This document shows, one piece after another, positions 27,752-36,420 of a stretch of DNA of 64,000 nt. The stretch lies in NCBI RefSeq assembly GCF_017916255.1, contig NZ_CP072827.1, forward strand, positions 4,117,501 to 4,181,500, written 5' to 3'. The translations under genes and the position numbers were made by a program. Each line of letters begins with the position of its first letter. The stretch's first letter is position 1. Source of the DNA: Streptomyces mobaraensis NBRC 13819 = DSM 40847. GTDB taxonomy: Bacteria; Actinomycetota; Actinomycetes; Streptomycetales; Streptomycetaceae. The notes below the pieces were generated by a model. It ran no database searches, was not told the DNA's origin, and was given only the letters and a program-made list of their open reading frames with translations.

Positions 27752-29176
27752 TCAGCGGGCCACGGCCGCCGCCTTCGCGGGAGCGGGCGCGGCGCGGCGC
27801 GCCTCCGCGCGGTCCAGCAGGTCGAGCAGCGGAGCGGTCATGACGGTGGCGCACAGGGTGACCACGACCAGCATGGTGAACAGCGCCGGCGACAGGACGC
27901 CGAGGTCGAGTCCGATGGTGAGGATCACCAGCTCGGTCAGCCCGCGGCAGTTCATGAGCACGCCGATGCGCAGGGCGTCGACGCGTTCCACCGACATCAG
28001 CGCCGCCGCGGCCGCGCTGCCCGTCAACTTCCCCGCGACGGCGACGAGGAGGGCGACACCGGCCCACACCCACAGGGCCCCGCCGCCGTCACCGAGCCGC
28101 AGCAGGTCGGTCTTCACCCCGACCGAGGCGAAGAACGGGGGCAGCAGCACGGCCGTGACGAGTTCCTGCAGTTTGCCGCGGGCGTTCTCCAGGACCGGCG
28201 TCGACTTCGGGCAGACGGCACCGAAGAGGAAGGCGCCGAAGATGAGGTGGATGCCGATCAGCTCGGTGGCGACCGCCGACAGCAGGACGCCCGGGATGAT
28301 CAGGGTGAGTACACCGCCGTCGGCGAGCCGGCGCTCGGGCCGTTCCAGGAGGCGGCGCAGGGCGGGGCGGACGACCACCACCATGACGCCGAAGAAGGCC
28401 GCGGTCAGCGCGAGGGTGCGCAGCACGCCCAGCGGCGAACCGCCGCGCAGCAGCGCGACGACGCCCGCGAGCAGCAGCCAGCAGGCGAGGTCGGCGGTGG
28501 CCGCCCCCACGATGGCGTACGCGCCCGCCCGGGACTGCAGCATGCCGCGTTCCATCAGCAGCCGGGCCAGTACGGGGAAGGCGGTCACGCTCATGGCCAG
28601 GCCCAGGAACAGGGTGAACGGCAGGAAGCCGACGCCCTCCGGGGCGTAGCCGGTGTACAGCGCGTACCCCAGGCCGCAGCCGAGCCCGAACGACAGGCAG
28701 ACGCCGACGAGTCCCACGGCGACGCCGGTGCGGCCCGTGTCCTCGTGCCGGGTCTCGCCGAACTCCATGCCGATCAGGAACATGAACAGCGCCAGCCCGA
28801 TCTGGGCGACGAGGTTGAGGTACGCGTGGAGGGCGGCGGGGAAGAGGGCGTCGTAGGCGCGGGGGGCGACGAGGCCGAGCACCGAGGGGCCCAGGACGAT
28901 CCCGGAGACCATCTCGCCCACCACGCGCGGCTGCCCCAGGTACCGGCTCGCCAGCGTCCCGAGGCCCCGCGCGACGGCCACCACCACGGCGAGGGCGAGC
29001 AGCAACCGCCACGCCTCGACGGGGGGTCCGCCCCGCGCGGCGCCCCCGGACCCGGAGTGCCCGCCGCCCTTGCCCGCGGCGCCGTGCCACAGCAGCAGGC
29101 CCGCGGCCAGCAGCGGCAGCACCGACAGCAGGCAGATGGCGAGCGGGCGGGCGCCGCGCGTTCTCATCCCCGGCAC
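27752..29176 (-). CDS. Cation:proton antiporter, CPA2 family
   Basis: A 474-aa polytopic membrane protein with about 12-13 hydrophobic helices. QPRVVGEMVSGIVLGPSVLG is the conserved motif of KefB/NapA-type CPA2 antiporters, and SVTAFPVLARLL and LMNCRGLTELVIL are the ion-binding helices. GTG 29176 begins 4 bp after the C-methyltransferase stop. ATG 29167 is possible, and neither has a strong ribosome binding site. It is co-transcribed with sugar genes, so it may take part in export or ion homeostasis during production. The last 20 residues are Ala/Arg-rich. Confidence 0.85.
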   Translation of the reverse strand: MPGMRTRGARPLAICLLSVLPLLAAGLLLWHGAAGKGGGHSGSGGAARGGPPVEAWRLLLALAVVVAVARGLGTLASRYLGQPRVVGEMVSGIVLGPSVLGLVAPRAYDALFPAALHAYLNLVAQIGLALFMFLIGMEFGETRHEDTGRTGVAVGLVGVCLSFGLGCGLGYALYTGYAPEGVGFLPFTLFLGLAMSVTAFPVLARLLMERGMLQSRAGAYAIVGAATADLACWLLLAGVVALLRGGSPLGVLRTLALTAAFFGVMVVVVRPALRRLLERPERRLADGGVLTLIIPGVLLSAVATELIGIHLIFGAFLFGAVCPKSTPVLENARGKLQELVTAVLLPPFFASVGVKTDLLRLGDGGGALWVWAGVALLVAVAGKLTGSAAAAALMSVERVDALRIGVLMNCRGLTELVILTIGLDLGVLSPALFTMLVVVTLCATVMTAPLLDLLDRAEARRAAPAPAKAAAVAR

Positions 29177-29180
29177 CGCG

Positions 29181-30404
29181 TCACACCACTTCCAGGGCGG
29201 GCAGCGGGAAGACCAGGTTGCCGCCGGCCGCCAGGAAGTCGCGTTCCCGGGCGACCATCGCGTCCCGGTAGATCCACGGGAGGACCAGGAACCGGTCCGG
29301 CTCCAGCGCCCGGGCCTCCTTCTCGGAGACGATCGGGATGTCCGTGCCGGGCGTGAAGCAGCCGAACTTGTCCTCGTTCACCTCGGCGATGCACGGCAGG
29401 AGCGTCTCGTCCAGGCCGCAGTACTGGAGGATGACGTTGCCCTTGGTGGAGGCGCCGTACCCGAGGGTGCGCAGCCCCTTGTCCCGCGAGGTGGTGAGGA
29501 AGTCCACGAGCCGGTCGCGGGATTCCTCGGTCCGCCGGGCGAACTCGGCGTAGGGCAGGTCCGTCTCGCCGGCGCGGATCCGGGCCAGGGCCGGCTCGTT
29601 GACCTCGCGCGGGGAGTCGCGCCGGGCCAGGACGAGCGAGAGGCTGCCGCCGTAGACGGGGGTCAGCTCGGCGTCCACGACCTTCAGGCCGGTGCGTTCG
29701 GCCATCCACTCGATCTGGCGGAGCCCGTAGTAGTCCAGGTGCTCGTGGCAGACGACGTCGTAGGCGGCGGCGTGCAGCATCGACGGCAGGTAGCTCTGCT
29801 CGGTCACCCAGATCCCGTCGTCCGTCAGGACGCGGCGGATCTCGCGCATGAAGTCCATGGGACGGGGCAGGTCGTAGAACATCGCGATCGAGGTGACGAC
29901 CTTGGCGCGGCGCTCGCCGAGCAGTTCGGCGGCGAAGAAGTCGGGGATCAGCTCGGCGCCCGGCGGGTAGGTCTCGGCGAAGACGGAGGCGGCGGGGTCC
30001 ACGCCGACCAGGGCGGGGCCGCCCGCGGGGTAGGCCGACAGCAGGGTGCCGTCGTTGCTGCCGATGTCCAGGACCAGGTCGCCGGGGCCGAGGTCGACCA
30101 GCCGGGTGATGGCGGCGACCTTGCCGCGCAGGTGGTCCGCCATGGAGCGGTTGAGGCTGGACCGGTAGCCGTAGCCCTCGCCGTACATGAGGTCGAAGTC
30201 GGCGGTGTGCCGGAGCTGCACCAGCTCGCAGCCGGCGGGCGAGCAGCGCACCAGCTCCAGCGGGACGTACGGGACGTCCTCGCCGCGGGTCCGCGGGAAC
30301 ACCCCGGTGAGTGCCTGCGGACCGAGGTCGAGCACGGGCAGCAACTCGGTGTTGTCGCAGATCCGGCAACGGTCGATCACCGTCGAGTGACCGGTCGTGG
30401 TCAT
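29181..30404 (-). CDS. aviG1: NDP-sugar C-methyltransferase (TylC3/EvaC family, AviG1-like)
   Basis: A 407-aa three-domain protein. The N-terminal zinc site has Cys13, 16, 54 and 59 (CRIC and CSPAGC). The SAM fold follows with VLDIGSNDGTLL (111-122), the catalytic region HEHLDYYGL (220-228) comes next, and a C-terminal domain has LGYGASTKGNV. This architecture is specific to C-3 methyltransferases of dTDP-4-keto sugars. In avilamycin, AviG1 makes the C-methyl branch of the evalose unit. ATG 30404 overlaps the upstream reductase stop (ATGA). The presence of this gene predicts a branched 3-C-methyl sugar in the product. Confidence 0.9.
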   Translation of the reverse strand: MTTTGHSTVIDRCRICDNTELLPVLDLGPQALTGVFPRTRGEDVPYVPLELVRCSPAGCELVQLRHTADFDLMYGEGYGYRSSLNRSMADHLRGKVAAITRLVDLGPGDLVLDIGSNDGTLLSAYPAGGPALVGVDPAASVFAETYPPGAELIPDFFAAELLGERRAKVVTSIAMFYDLPRPMDFMREIRRVLTDDGIWVTEQSYLPSMLHAAAYDVVCHEHLDYYGLRQIEWMAERTGLKVVDAELTPVYGGSLSLVLARRDSPREVNEPALARIRAGETDLPYAEFARRTEESRDRLVDFLTTSRDKGLRTLGYGASTKGNVILQYCGLDETLLPCIAEVNEDKFGCFTPGTDIPIVSEKEARALEPDRFLVLPWIYRDAMVARERDFLAAGGNLVFPLPALEVV

Positions 30405-31096
30405 GATTCTCCAGTCAGTGCTCTGCTACGGGCCCCGAGCCAGCCGATGACATCCGCGGCGTCCGGCCAGTCGGGCCGGCTGACCAGGGGGAACTGGTCG
30501 TCCTTCCGTGTGCCGGCGAAGACCGAGCGCGAGCCGACCGCGTCCCTGATCTCCCGCAGGCTGACCGTCGTCCGCGCGCCCACTTCCCACAGGCCCTCGG
30601 CGTCGAGGTGGGACGCGATCCAGCGGCCGCACCAGTCGACCGGCGCGAAGCTCTGCCGCGAATCGCCGTGCGCGTAGACCGGCTGGTCCCCGAGGAAGTC
30701 CATGAGGACGCCCTTGGTGTTGGCGTCGCCGTACATCGGACCCAGGCGGACGATCAGGTGGTCCGCGCAGAGTTCCTCGGCCTCGGCCCGGTTCCTGCCG
30801 TAGGGGGTGTCCGGTTGGGTGCGCGCGGAGATGGTGCTGATCTGCACGAAGCGGCCCCACTCCCAGTCGCGGAGGAGCGCCCGGGTCTTGTCGACGGTCT
30901 CGCGGCGGTCCTCGTCGGGGTGCTGCCGGGCCCAGTAGCGCCGGGACGGGCAGGCCGTGTTGACGAGGACGTCGAAGGGGCCGCTGCGGCGGGCCTCCTC
31001 GTAGGTCGCACGGGTCACGGGGACCGCCGCGGATCCCAGCGCCCGGGTGATGGCGGTGCCGACGAAGCCGCCGGCGCCGACCACCGCGACCCTCAC
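30401..31096 (-). CDS. NAD-dependent epimerase/reductase (NDP-4-keto sugar reductase-like)
   Basis: A 231-aa short SDR. VVGAGGFVGTAI is the Rossmann motif. TISARTQPDTPYGRNRAEAE has a Y-x3-R in place of the classical YxxxK. VRLGPMYGD and FAPVDWCGRWI resemble small NDP-sugar 4-ketoreductases. GTG 31096 overlaps the cupin stop (GTGA). With the cupin and the C-methyltransferase it forms a compact set for a branched 6-deoxysugar. It is shorter than the other epimerases and lacks a C-terminal substrate domain of normal size. Confidence 0.72.
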   Translation of the reverse strand: MRVAVVGAGGFVGTAITRALGSAAVPVTRATYEEARRSGPFDVLVNTACPSRRYWARQHPDEDRRETVDKTRALLRDWEWGRFVQISTISARTQPDTPYGRNRAEAEELCADHLIVRLGPMYGDANTKGVLMDFLGDQPVYAHGDSRQSFAPVDWCGRWIASHLDAEGLWEVGARTTVSLREIRDAVGSRSVFAGTRKDDQFPLVSRPDWPDAADVIGWLGARSRALTGES

Positions 31097-31503
31097 CTGC
31101 GCTCCAGGGTGTGCGGCAGCGGCTCGACCTGGACCAGCGGCGGGTCGCACTCGTCCCAGGGCTTGGTGAGCATGGCGATGAACGTCAGCGGCGTGATGGC
31201 GTGGACGGCGTGCATGATCCCCGCGGGCGTCCTGGTGCAGATGCCGCGCGAGACGTGGATGAACTCTTCCTCGCAGTTCGGGTCGTCGGCGTCGTCCTTG
31301 GTGACCAGCACGCCCGAGCCCTCGACGAAGAGCAGGTATTCGACGAAGTGCGGGTGGTAGTGCAGACCGCGCACCTTTCCCGGGTACAGGTGCAGCATAT
31401 TGAATTCCAGGATGGGCTCCGGGGGAACCCAGGTGAAAATTCCGCCGCGACCGTCCCGCACCGTGTCCAGGTTGCAGGTCGGTTGGAGCACCTCGATTTT
31501 CAT
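31093..31503 (-). CDS. Cupin-fold protein, WxcM/FdtA or RmlC-like
   Basis: A 136-aa single-domain cupin. YPGKVRGLHYHPHFVEYLLFVEGSG carries the His pairs of cupin motif 1, and SRGICTRTPAGIMHAVHAI is motif 2. Sugar-nucleotide isomerases and epimerases of the FdtA and RmlC groups are built this way. It is the first gene of the 31503-to-27752 unit (cupin, reductase, C-methyltransferase, antiporter) and divergent from the LuxR gene. A 3- or 3,5-epimerase or 3,4-ketoisomerase role is plausible. The exact reaction is not determined. Confidence 0.7.
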   Translation of the reverse strand: MKIEVLQPTCNLDTVRDGRGGIFTWVPPEPILEFNMLHLYPGKVRGLHYHPHFVEYLLFVEGSGVLVTKDDADDPNCEEEFIHVSRGICTRTPAGIMHAVHAITPLTFIAMLTKPWDECDPPLVQVEPLPHTLERR

Positions 31504-31954
31504 GCCGTCTCCCCTCGTTCCGCCACAGATTCGCAGGCGTTGAGGATAAGGCGTACATGTATGAGGAATTTGCTAGTCCTGCGGGCCGGCGGCCCCGGGT
31601 CCGGCCGTCGGCCCGCTGCGGGCGCCGCGTGCACCCGGATGCCCTACCGCCCCGTTACCTGGGGTTATGCGGCCAGAACGGACATGTGGCGGTGTGGGTC
31701 GCGGGCGGTGCGCCCCGTCGGTCGTATGAGTGTGGGATGCCGGAATACATCCCATTTGCTCGAACAATCCAATATCGGAGAACGGCGGCTTCCACTTGTA
31801 CAAAAGTCCACTACTCGCCGTGTTGAACTTGTGGGTAGAAATGGACCCGCCGCCGGCCCCGGGGTCCGCCGGGCGCTCTTCCCTCTCAGCGCTTGCCCGG
31901 GTCCGTCTTCGGCACTCCACCCTTCTCGGCACTCTTCCCCTCAGGGAGTACCAG
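31504..31954. promoter_or_regulatory. Divergent regulatory region with inverted repeat (cupin operon / LuxR gene)
   Basis: A 451-bp gap without a supported gene. It contains the palindrome TACATGTA (31554-31561) just upstream of the cupin gene. A 7-bp inverted repeat TGGGATG/CATCCCA sits at 31733-31739 and 31748-31754, and the stretch about 31740-31830 is AT-rich. The inverted repeat is a candidate operator for a cluster regulator. Small open frames here overlap the regulator start and show no coding bias. Confidence 0.4.
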
Positions 31955-32206
31955 GTGACCACTGCACCCATGACGTTATCCACGCTGGACGCCAAGATCA
32001 TGGAGCGCATCGCCGCAGGTGAGCGCACCACGTGCATCGCAAACAAGCTCTACCTCAGCCGGCAGGGTGTCGAGTATCACGTCAGTAAGATGATGGACCG
32101 CTTCCGGGTGCCCAACCGCACCGCGCTCGTCGCCAAGGCGTACGCGCTGGGAATCCTGGGATCGGAGGCGTGGCCCCCCAGGGTTCTGCAGGATCGCATC
32201 AATTGA
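31955..32206 (+). CDS. Small LuxR-type HTH regulator with a TTA codon
   Basis: An 83-aa protein that is almost only a LuxR-type helix-turn-helix (GERTTCIANKLYLSRQGVEYHVSKMMDRF), with no receiver or sensor domain. GTG 31955 follows GGGAG with 6-nt spacing. ATG 31970 is possible. Codon 8 is TTA (31976-31978), the rare leucine codon that in Streptomyces needs the bldA tRNA, so translation is probably tied to development. Its place at the divergent control region suggests a pathway-specific activator. A 7-bp hairpin follows the stop. Confidence 0.75.
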   Translation: MTTAPMTLSTLDAKIMERIAAGERTTCIANKLYLSRQGVEYHVSKMMDRFRVPNRTALVAKAYALGILGSEAWPPRVLQDRIN

Positions 32207-32235
32207 GCCGCCGCCGCGGGCGATAGCGGGCGGCT
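32206..32235 (+). terminator. Hairpin after the small LuxR gene
   Basis: AGCCGCC (32206-32212) pairs with GGCGGCT (32229-32235), immediately at the stop codon. The remaining gap to 32500 holds no recognisable gene. Confidence 0.45.
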
Positions 32236-32500
32236 TCGTAGCCGAGGTGGACAAAACGCGCATACGGCCGATGTGAGTTTGTCGAAACCGGCTTTGATGC
32301 CGCCCGCTGCCGCAGTGGCGCAGGACGGGCGTGAAGTCCCCTTCCTGGCAACGGAATTGTCGCCGACCCACAGGGTGCAAGCCGCCTTGTCCGACGCGCC
32401 GGCCCACCCCGCGCATATCGGTTGGCAACACCAAGGAACCTGGCCGTGGATGCGATAAGATGATCCGAGTGGGTTATGTCCAGGGTCATTCGTCGCTTAG

Positions 32501-33031
32501 GTGGTAGTGCGGCGCGACTTCATTGTGCGGCGGTGGCCTTTCGGTGCCGCGGTACGTGATGCGTCGGATGCTCTCAGGGGATGCAAGGACCACAGGCTCA
32601 TACGGGGGGCCACTTTGCTGTATTCCGAATGCGACACGGGTCATTCCGTCGGCGATGTCGGGGACGCCGGCGATGCCGACGACCGAGTCCTCGACGAGGA
32701 GCGGTTTCCCTGGCTGGAAGGGCTGGGCCAGGTGCATCTGCTCTCCGAGCGCGAGCTCCAGGTCTTCTCCCTGCTGAGCCATGGCTACTCCAACCGCGAG
32801 ATCGCGGCGTTCCTCGGGGTCACCGAGCGCACCGTCAAGGCGCATATGGCGCAGATCCTCGCGAAACTCAGGGTCGAGTCCCGCCTGCAGGCCGGACTGG
32901 TCGCCTTCGCCCACGGGCTCACGGGCTCGCCGACGCCTCCGCCGCCCCACCGTGGCGCTGTCTCCGGCGGTGCCGTCTCCGGTGTCCTGCCGGGGTCAAC
33001 CTCCCTGCACGGTAAGGGAGTCGGCCGCTAG
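32501..33031 (+). CDS. LuxR-family transcriptional regulator
   Basis: A 176-aa frame with a canonical C-terminal-type LuxR HTH (LSERELQVFSLLSHGYSNREIAAFLGVTERTVKAHM, about 79-114). The N-terminal 75 residues match nothing known to me and may not all be translated. GTG 32501 has a poor ribosome binding site, and a start near 32617 is possible. The C-terminus is Pro/Gly/Ser-rich. Its TAG shares the palindrome CTAG with the stop of the convergent SGNH gene. It is the second LuxR-type regulator of the cluster. Confidence 0.7.
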   Translation: MVVRRDFIVRRWPFGAAVRDASDALRGCKDHRLIRGATLLYSECDTGHSVGDVGDAGDADDRVLDEERFPWLEGLGQVHLLSERELQVFSLLSHGYSNREIAAFLGVTERTVKAHMAQILAKLRVESRLQAGLVAFAHGLTGSPTPPPPHRGAVSGGAVSGVLPGSTSLHGKGVGR

Positions 33032-34098
33032 ACCCGCGCCAGCCCGGGCACCAGCTCCTCGACCTTGCGCCGGAAGGCGGCCGCGAGCAGATCGTGCCCC
33101 TCCTGGTTGAAGTGCAGCGGGTCGAGGTGCCTCGGCTCCACGTACAGGTGGGCGGTCTCGGGGCCGGCGAGGCTCGGACCGTGGACGTAGTGGAGGTTCT
33201 CGTCGCCGTCCGCGCGCAGCAGCTCGACCACCTCGCGGGTCTGCTCCCGGACCTCCACCAGCGACAGGTACCCGTCCCCCTTCAGCGGGTCGTGCCACGG
33301 GGAGTGGTGGTGCGACGCGATGAGCAGGGGCGTCGAGGGGTGCCGCTCCCGGATGATCCGGATCATGCCGATCAGGTTGGGCCGGTAGGTGAACTGGTTG
33401 AGGGCCCGGGTCCCGTAGATGTTGATGCCGACCATGCACGTGATCAGATCGGCGGGCAGATCACGGAGCAGTGTCGCGAAGAGCGGCTGGAGGTAGCAGC
33501 CCGCCCCGATCGCCAGTGACGTGAGATCCAGGCCGAGTTCCGTGGCGACGGTCGCGGTCCAGTTCCGGCTGGGCGACAGGGCCCCCCGGCCCTGGGACTC
33601 GGAGGAGCCGTAGTGGACCCAGCGGGGCGCGCTGGTGGTGTCCGCGCTCACCTCGGCGTCCGCCGGCACCTCCACCCCGTGCAGGGTGAACTGGTTCAGA
33701 CAGGGCAGCCACAGCTCCACGAGACGGCCGGCGCCGGCGCCCGGCAGGGATCCGACGTGGCAGGTGTGGATCCCCTGGTCGGTCACCAGCGGGAGACTGG
33801 CGACCGGCTTGCCGTCCACGCGCACGTCCACCTGCGGGTTCTCGGGCGGACCCGGCATCTCGTGGGCGGGCCGGGCGGCGTACCGGAAGGCGAACCCCGC
33901 CGCGTCCGTGCGGAAAGTGATCCGTACCCCCGACGGCATCGCGGCGCGCCCCACGCTGCCCTCGGGAAAGAACAGATGCCGTTCCTGAAAAGGTATTCGC
34001 CAGGGCAGTATTCCGCCGTCGACCTCCTGGAGGGAGACCGCACCGCGATAGGTCAGTACCGGGTCGTCCGCCCGAATGAGGCGCCCCGCTTCCAACAT
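33028..34098 (-). CDS. SGNH/GDSL-type hydrolase with N-terminal beta domain
   Basis: A 356-aa protein. An N-terminal region of about 160 residues looks like a beta-sandwich, followed by an SGNH domain. The nucleophile block is VHYGSSESQG, block III is GINIYGT and the catalytic block is LDPLHFN (DxxH). No signal peptide is seen. ATG 34098 follows AGGTGACGG. A similar two-domain protein lies at 46055-47215. Inside an orthosomycin cluster it could remove or exchange an acyl group on a sugar (avilamycins carry short acyl esters). This is inference. Confidence 0.75.
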   Translation of the reverse strand: MLEAGRLIRADDPVLTYRGAVSLQEVDGGILPWRIPFQERHLFFPEGSVGRAAMPSGVRITFRTDAAGFAFRYAARPAHEMPGPPENPQVDVRVDGKPVASLPLVTDQGIHTCHVGSLPGAGAGRLVELWLPCLNQFTLHGVEVPADAEVSADTTSAPRWVHYGSSESQGRGALSPSRNWTATVATELGLDLTSLAIGAGCYLQPLFATLLRDLPADLITCMVGINIYGTRALNQFTYRPNLIGMIRIIRERHPSTPLLIASHHHSPWHDPLKGDGYLSLVEVREQTREVVELLRADGDENLHYVHGPSLAGPETAHLYVEPRHLDPLHFNQEGHDLLAAAFRRKVEELVPGLARV

Positions 34099-34271
34099 CC
34101 GTCACCTGTCCAGTCGTTCCGTGGCCGACGCACCGAACACTAACAGCAGCCAATGCAGTCAGGGCCGTTGATTCTCTAGTGCATTTCTTAGAAAGCGGTT
34201 CCTACAATGAATCCCGATACCGGCACTCCCCAGTGCCCCTCCAACGGAACGCAGCCATACCTGGAGTGACT

Positions 34272-35156
34272 GTGGACAAGAAAGAGACCGCGGACCGGGG
34301 CACTCCCGGGCAGCGTCCCATGGTGGTGGCGGTCTGTGCCTTCCGTCTGGAGAACGTGCGCCGGCATCTGCGGCACAACCTCGACCAGTTGAACGGCGAC
34401 GAATACCTGGTCCTGCTGGACCGGCCGGTCACCCCGGAGGCCGAGAAGGTCGCCGCCCAGGTGAACGAGGGCGGCGGGACGATGCGCGTCCTCGGCGCCA
34501 CGAACGGGCTGTCGGCGTCCCGCAACACGGTGCTGCGCGAGTACGCCGGGCGGCACATCCTGTTCGTCGACGACGACGTGCGCCTCGACGCCTCCGCCGT
34601 GGACGCCGTCCGCGCCGCGTTCCGCGCCGGGGCGCACGTGGTCGGGGCCCGGCTGCGACCGCCGCACGACATCGGCCGGCTGCCCTGGTTCCTGTCCTCC
34701 GGCCAGTACCACCTCGTCGGCTGGCACCGAGCCCGCGGTCCCGTCAAGATCTGGGGCGCCTGCATGGGCGTCGACGCCGACTTCGCCCACCGCCGGGGCC
34801 TCACCTTCGACCTGGGCCTCAGCCGCACGGGCGGCAACCTGCAGTCCGGCGAGGACACCACCTTCATCGCGCTGATGAAGGAGGCGGGCGCCGTGGAGCG
34901 CCTGCTGCCCGAGCACGCGGTCGTCCACGACATCGACCCCGGCCGGCTGACCCTCCGCTACCTCCTGCGCAGGGCCTACTGGCAGGGGCACTCGGAGGCG
35001 CGGCGCCACCAGTCCGTCGCGGGTCTCCGCAAGGAGCTGGACCGGCACCGCACCGCCCCCGAGTCCCGCTGCACCCCCCTGCTGTTCTGCCTGTACGGCG
35101 CCGCCACCGCGATCGGTGTCGGCCACGGCCTCCTGCTGCGCCTGCGCGGCAAGTGA
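34272..35156 (+). CDS. Glycosyltransferase, GT2 family
   Basis: A 294-aa GT-A fold transferase. VVAVCAFRLENVRRHLRHNL starts the domain, and NGLSASRNTVLREYAGRHILFVDDDVRLD contains the DxD-type metal site. CMGVDADFAHRRG and SGEDTTFIALMKEAG are acceptor-side features. The last 20 residues are hydrophobic (CLYGAATAIGVGHGLLL), which suggests membrane association. GTG 34272 with TGGAG six bases upstream is preferred over the long open frame from 34179. It is divergent from the SGNH gene. Confidence 0.78.
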   Translation: MDKKETADRGTPGQRPMVVAVCAFRLENVRRHLRHNLDQLNGDEYLVLLDRPVTPEAEKVAAQVNEGGGTMRVLGATNGLSASRNTVLREYAGRHILFVDDDVRLDASAVDAVRAAFRAGAHVVGARLRPPHDIGRLPWFLSSGQYHLVGWHRARGPVKIWGACMGVDADFAHRRGLTFDLGLSRTGGNLQSGEDTTFIALMKEAGAVERLLPEHAVVHDIDPGRLTLRYLLRRAYWQGHSEARRHQSVAGLRKELDRHRTAPESRCTPLLFCLYGAATAIGVGHGLLLRLRGK

Positions 35157-35159
35157 CGC

Positions 35160-35207
35160 CCCGGCGGGCGGCGGACCGGGGGCCCTGACGACCCCCGGCC
35201 CGCCGGG
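35160..35207. terminator. Bidirectional hairpin terminator
   Basis: CCCGGCGGGC (35160-35169) pairs with GCCCGCCGGG (35198-35207), with an inner CCGGGGG/CCCCCGG stem. It fills the gap between a convergent glycosyltransferase and an epimerase. Confidence 0.8.
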
Positions 35208-36176
35208 TCAGGCCCGCTGCCGGACGGGCGAGCCGGAGCGGACCCAGTCGTAGGTGGCGGCGATGCCCTTCTCCAGCGGGACGGACGCGGTCCAGCCCAG
35301 GTCGGCGGCGGCGCGGGAGACGTCCAGCGTGCTGTGCTGGATCTCGCCCGGCCGGCGGGGCGCGAAGCGGGGACGCAGCTCGCGGCCCGAGGCGGCGGCG
35401 ATGTGGTCGAGGACCTCCAGCACCGTGCTCCCCTTGCCCGTGCCGATGTTCCAGACGCCGGGCGCGGGATGCCGGAGGGCGGCGAGGAACGCCTCGGCGA
35501 CGTCGCCGACGTACACGTAGTCGCGGGTCTGCGTACCGTCGCCGAACACGGTGGGCACCTCGCCGTCGCGGGCCAGCCCGCAGTGGATGGCGATGACGCC
35601 CGCCTCTCCGCCCGGGCTCTGCCGGGGCCCGTACACATTGCCGAGCCGCAGCACGCTGTGCCGCGTTCCGTGCAGCCGGTTGAAGAGGCCGACGTACTGC
35701 TCCGCGCAGTACTTGGCGGTGCCGTAGGGGGCGCCCGGACCGGGCAGCGTGTCCTCGCCGGTCGGGACCGGGACGCCCTCCCCGTAGAGGGCCCCGCCGG
35801 TGGAGGCGAACACCACCCGCGCCCCGACGGCCCGGGCCGCCTCCAGCACGTTGATCGTCCCCTCCACGTTGACCCGCGCGTCGGCGGCCGGGTCGGCCAC
35901 CGAGACCCGGACGTCGATCTGCGCCGCGAGGTGGCAGACGGCGTCGGGGCGTACGGACCGCACCGCCTCGCCGAGGGCGGCGGCGTCGGCCACGTCGACG
36001 CGGCGCAGCTCCGCCCGCGGGTCCAGCCGCTCCGGATCGCCGGTGGTCAGGTCGTCCAGGACGGTGACCTCGGCCCCGGCCTCCAGAAGGGCGTCGACGA
36101 GGTGCGAGCCGATGAAGCCCGCCCCTCCGGTCACCAGCAGACGCGTTCCGTCCGGGAACCCCGGGAACATGGACAT
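35208..36176 (-). CDS. NAD-dependent NDP-sugar epimerase (GalE-like)
   Basis: A 322-aa extended SDR. VTGGAGFIGSHLVDALL, HLAAQIDVRVSVADP, ASTGGALYG, the YGTAK pair and RDYVYVGDVAEAFL are typical of UDP-glucose/dTDP-sugar 4-epimerases. ATG 36176 follows AGGAAGG. An in-frame ATG at 36170 is the alternative. It is the fifth epimerase/dehydratase-type gene in the cluster besides RfbB. It starts divergently from the AviRa resistance gene, with a 244-bp AT-richer gap between. Confidence 0.8.
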   Translation of the reverse strand: MSMFPGFPDGTRLLVTGGAGFIGSHLVDALLEAGAEVTVLDDLTTGDPERLDPRAELRRVDVADAAALGEAVRSVRPDAVCHLAAQIDVRVSVADPAADARVNVEGTINVLEAARAVGARVVFASTGGALYGEGVPVPTGEDTLPGPGAPYGTAKYCAEQYVGLFNRLHGTRHSVLRLGNVYGPRQSPGGEAGVIAIHCGLARDGEVPTVFGDGTQTRDYVYVGDVAEAFLAALRHPAPGVWNIGTGKGSTVLEVLDHIAAASGRELRPRFAPRRPGEIQHSTLDVSRAAADLGWTASVPLEKGIAATYDWVRSGSPVRQRA

Positions 36177-36420
36177 GGCCGCCCTTCCTCGCAACTACAG
36201 CATCGGAGAGCGCCGATCCTAAGGCGGGACGCGTTCGGGAAAACCTCAGAGATTCCGCCCGGACACCGACCCGGCAACCCCGTTTCACCTGGGACGATGG
36301 ACATCCCGGACGCGCCGGTGCCGTGCGGGCGCCGGTGGCGGCGGCGGGCTTCGCCGGGCGCGGCATATGATCGCAGAAGGGCCGCGACGGAGGCGGTTCC
36401 GAGTTGCTGGGAGTGGACAG

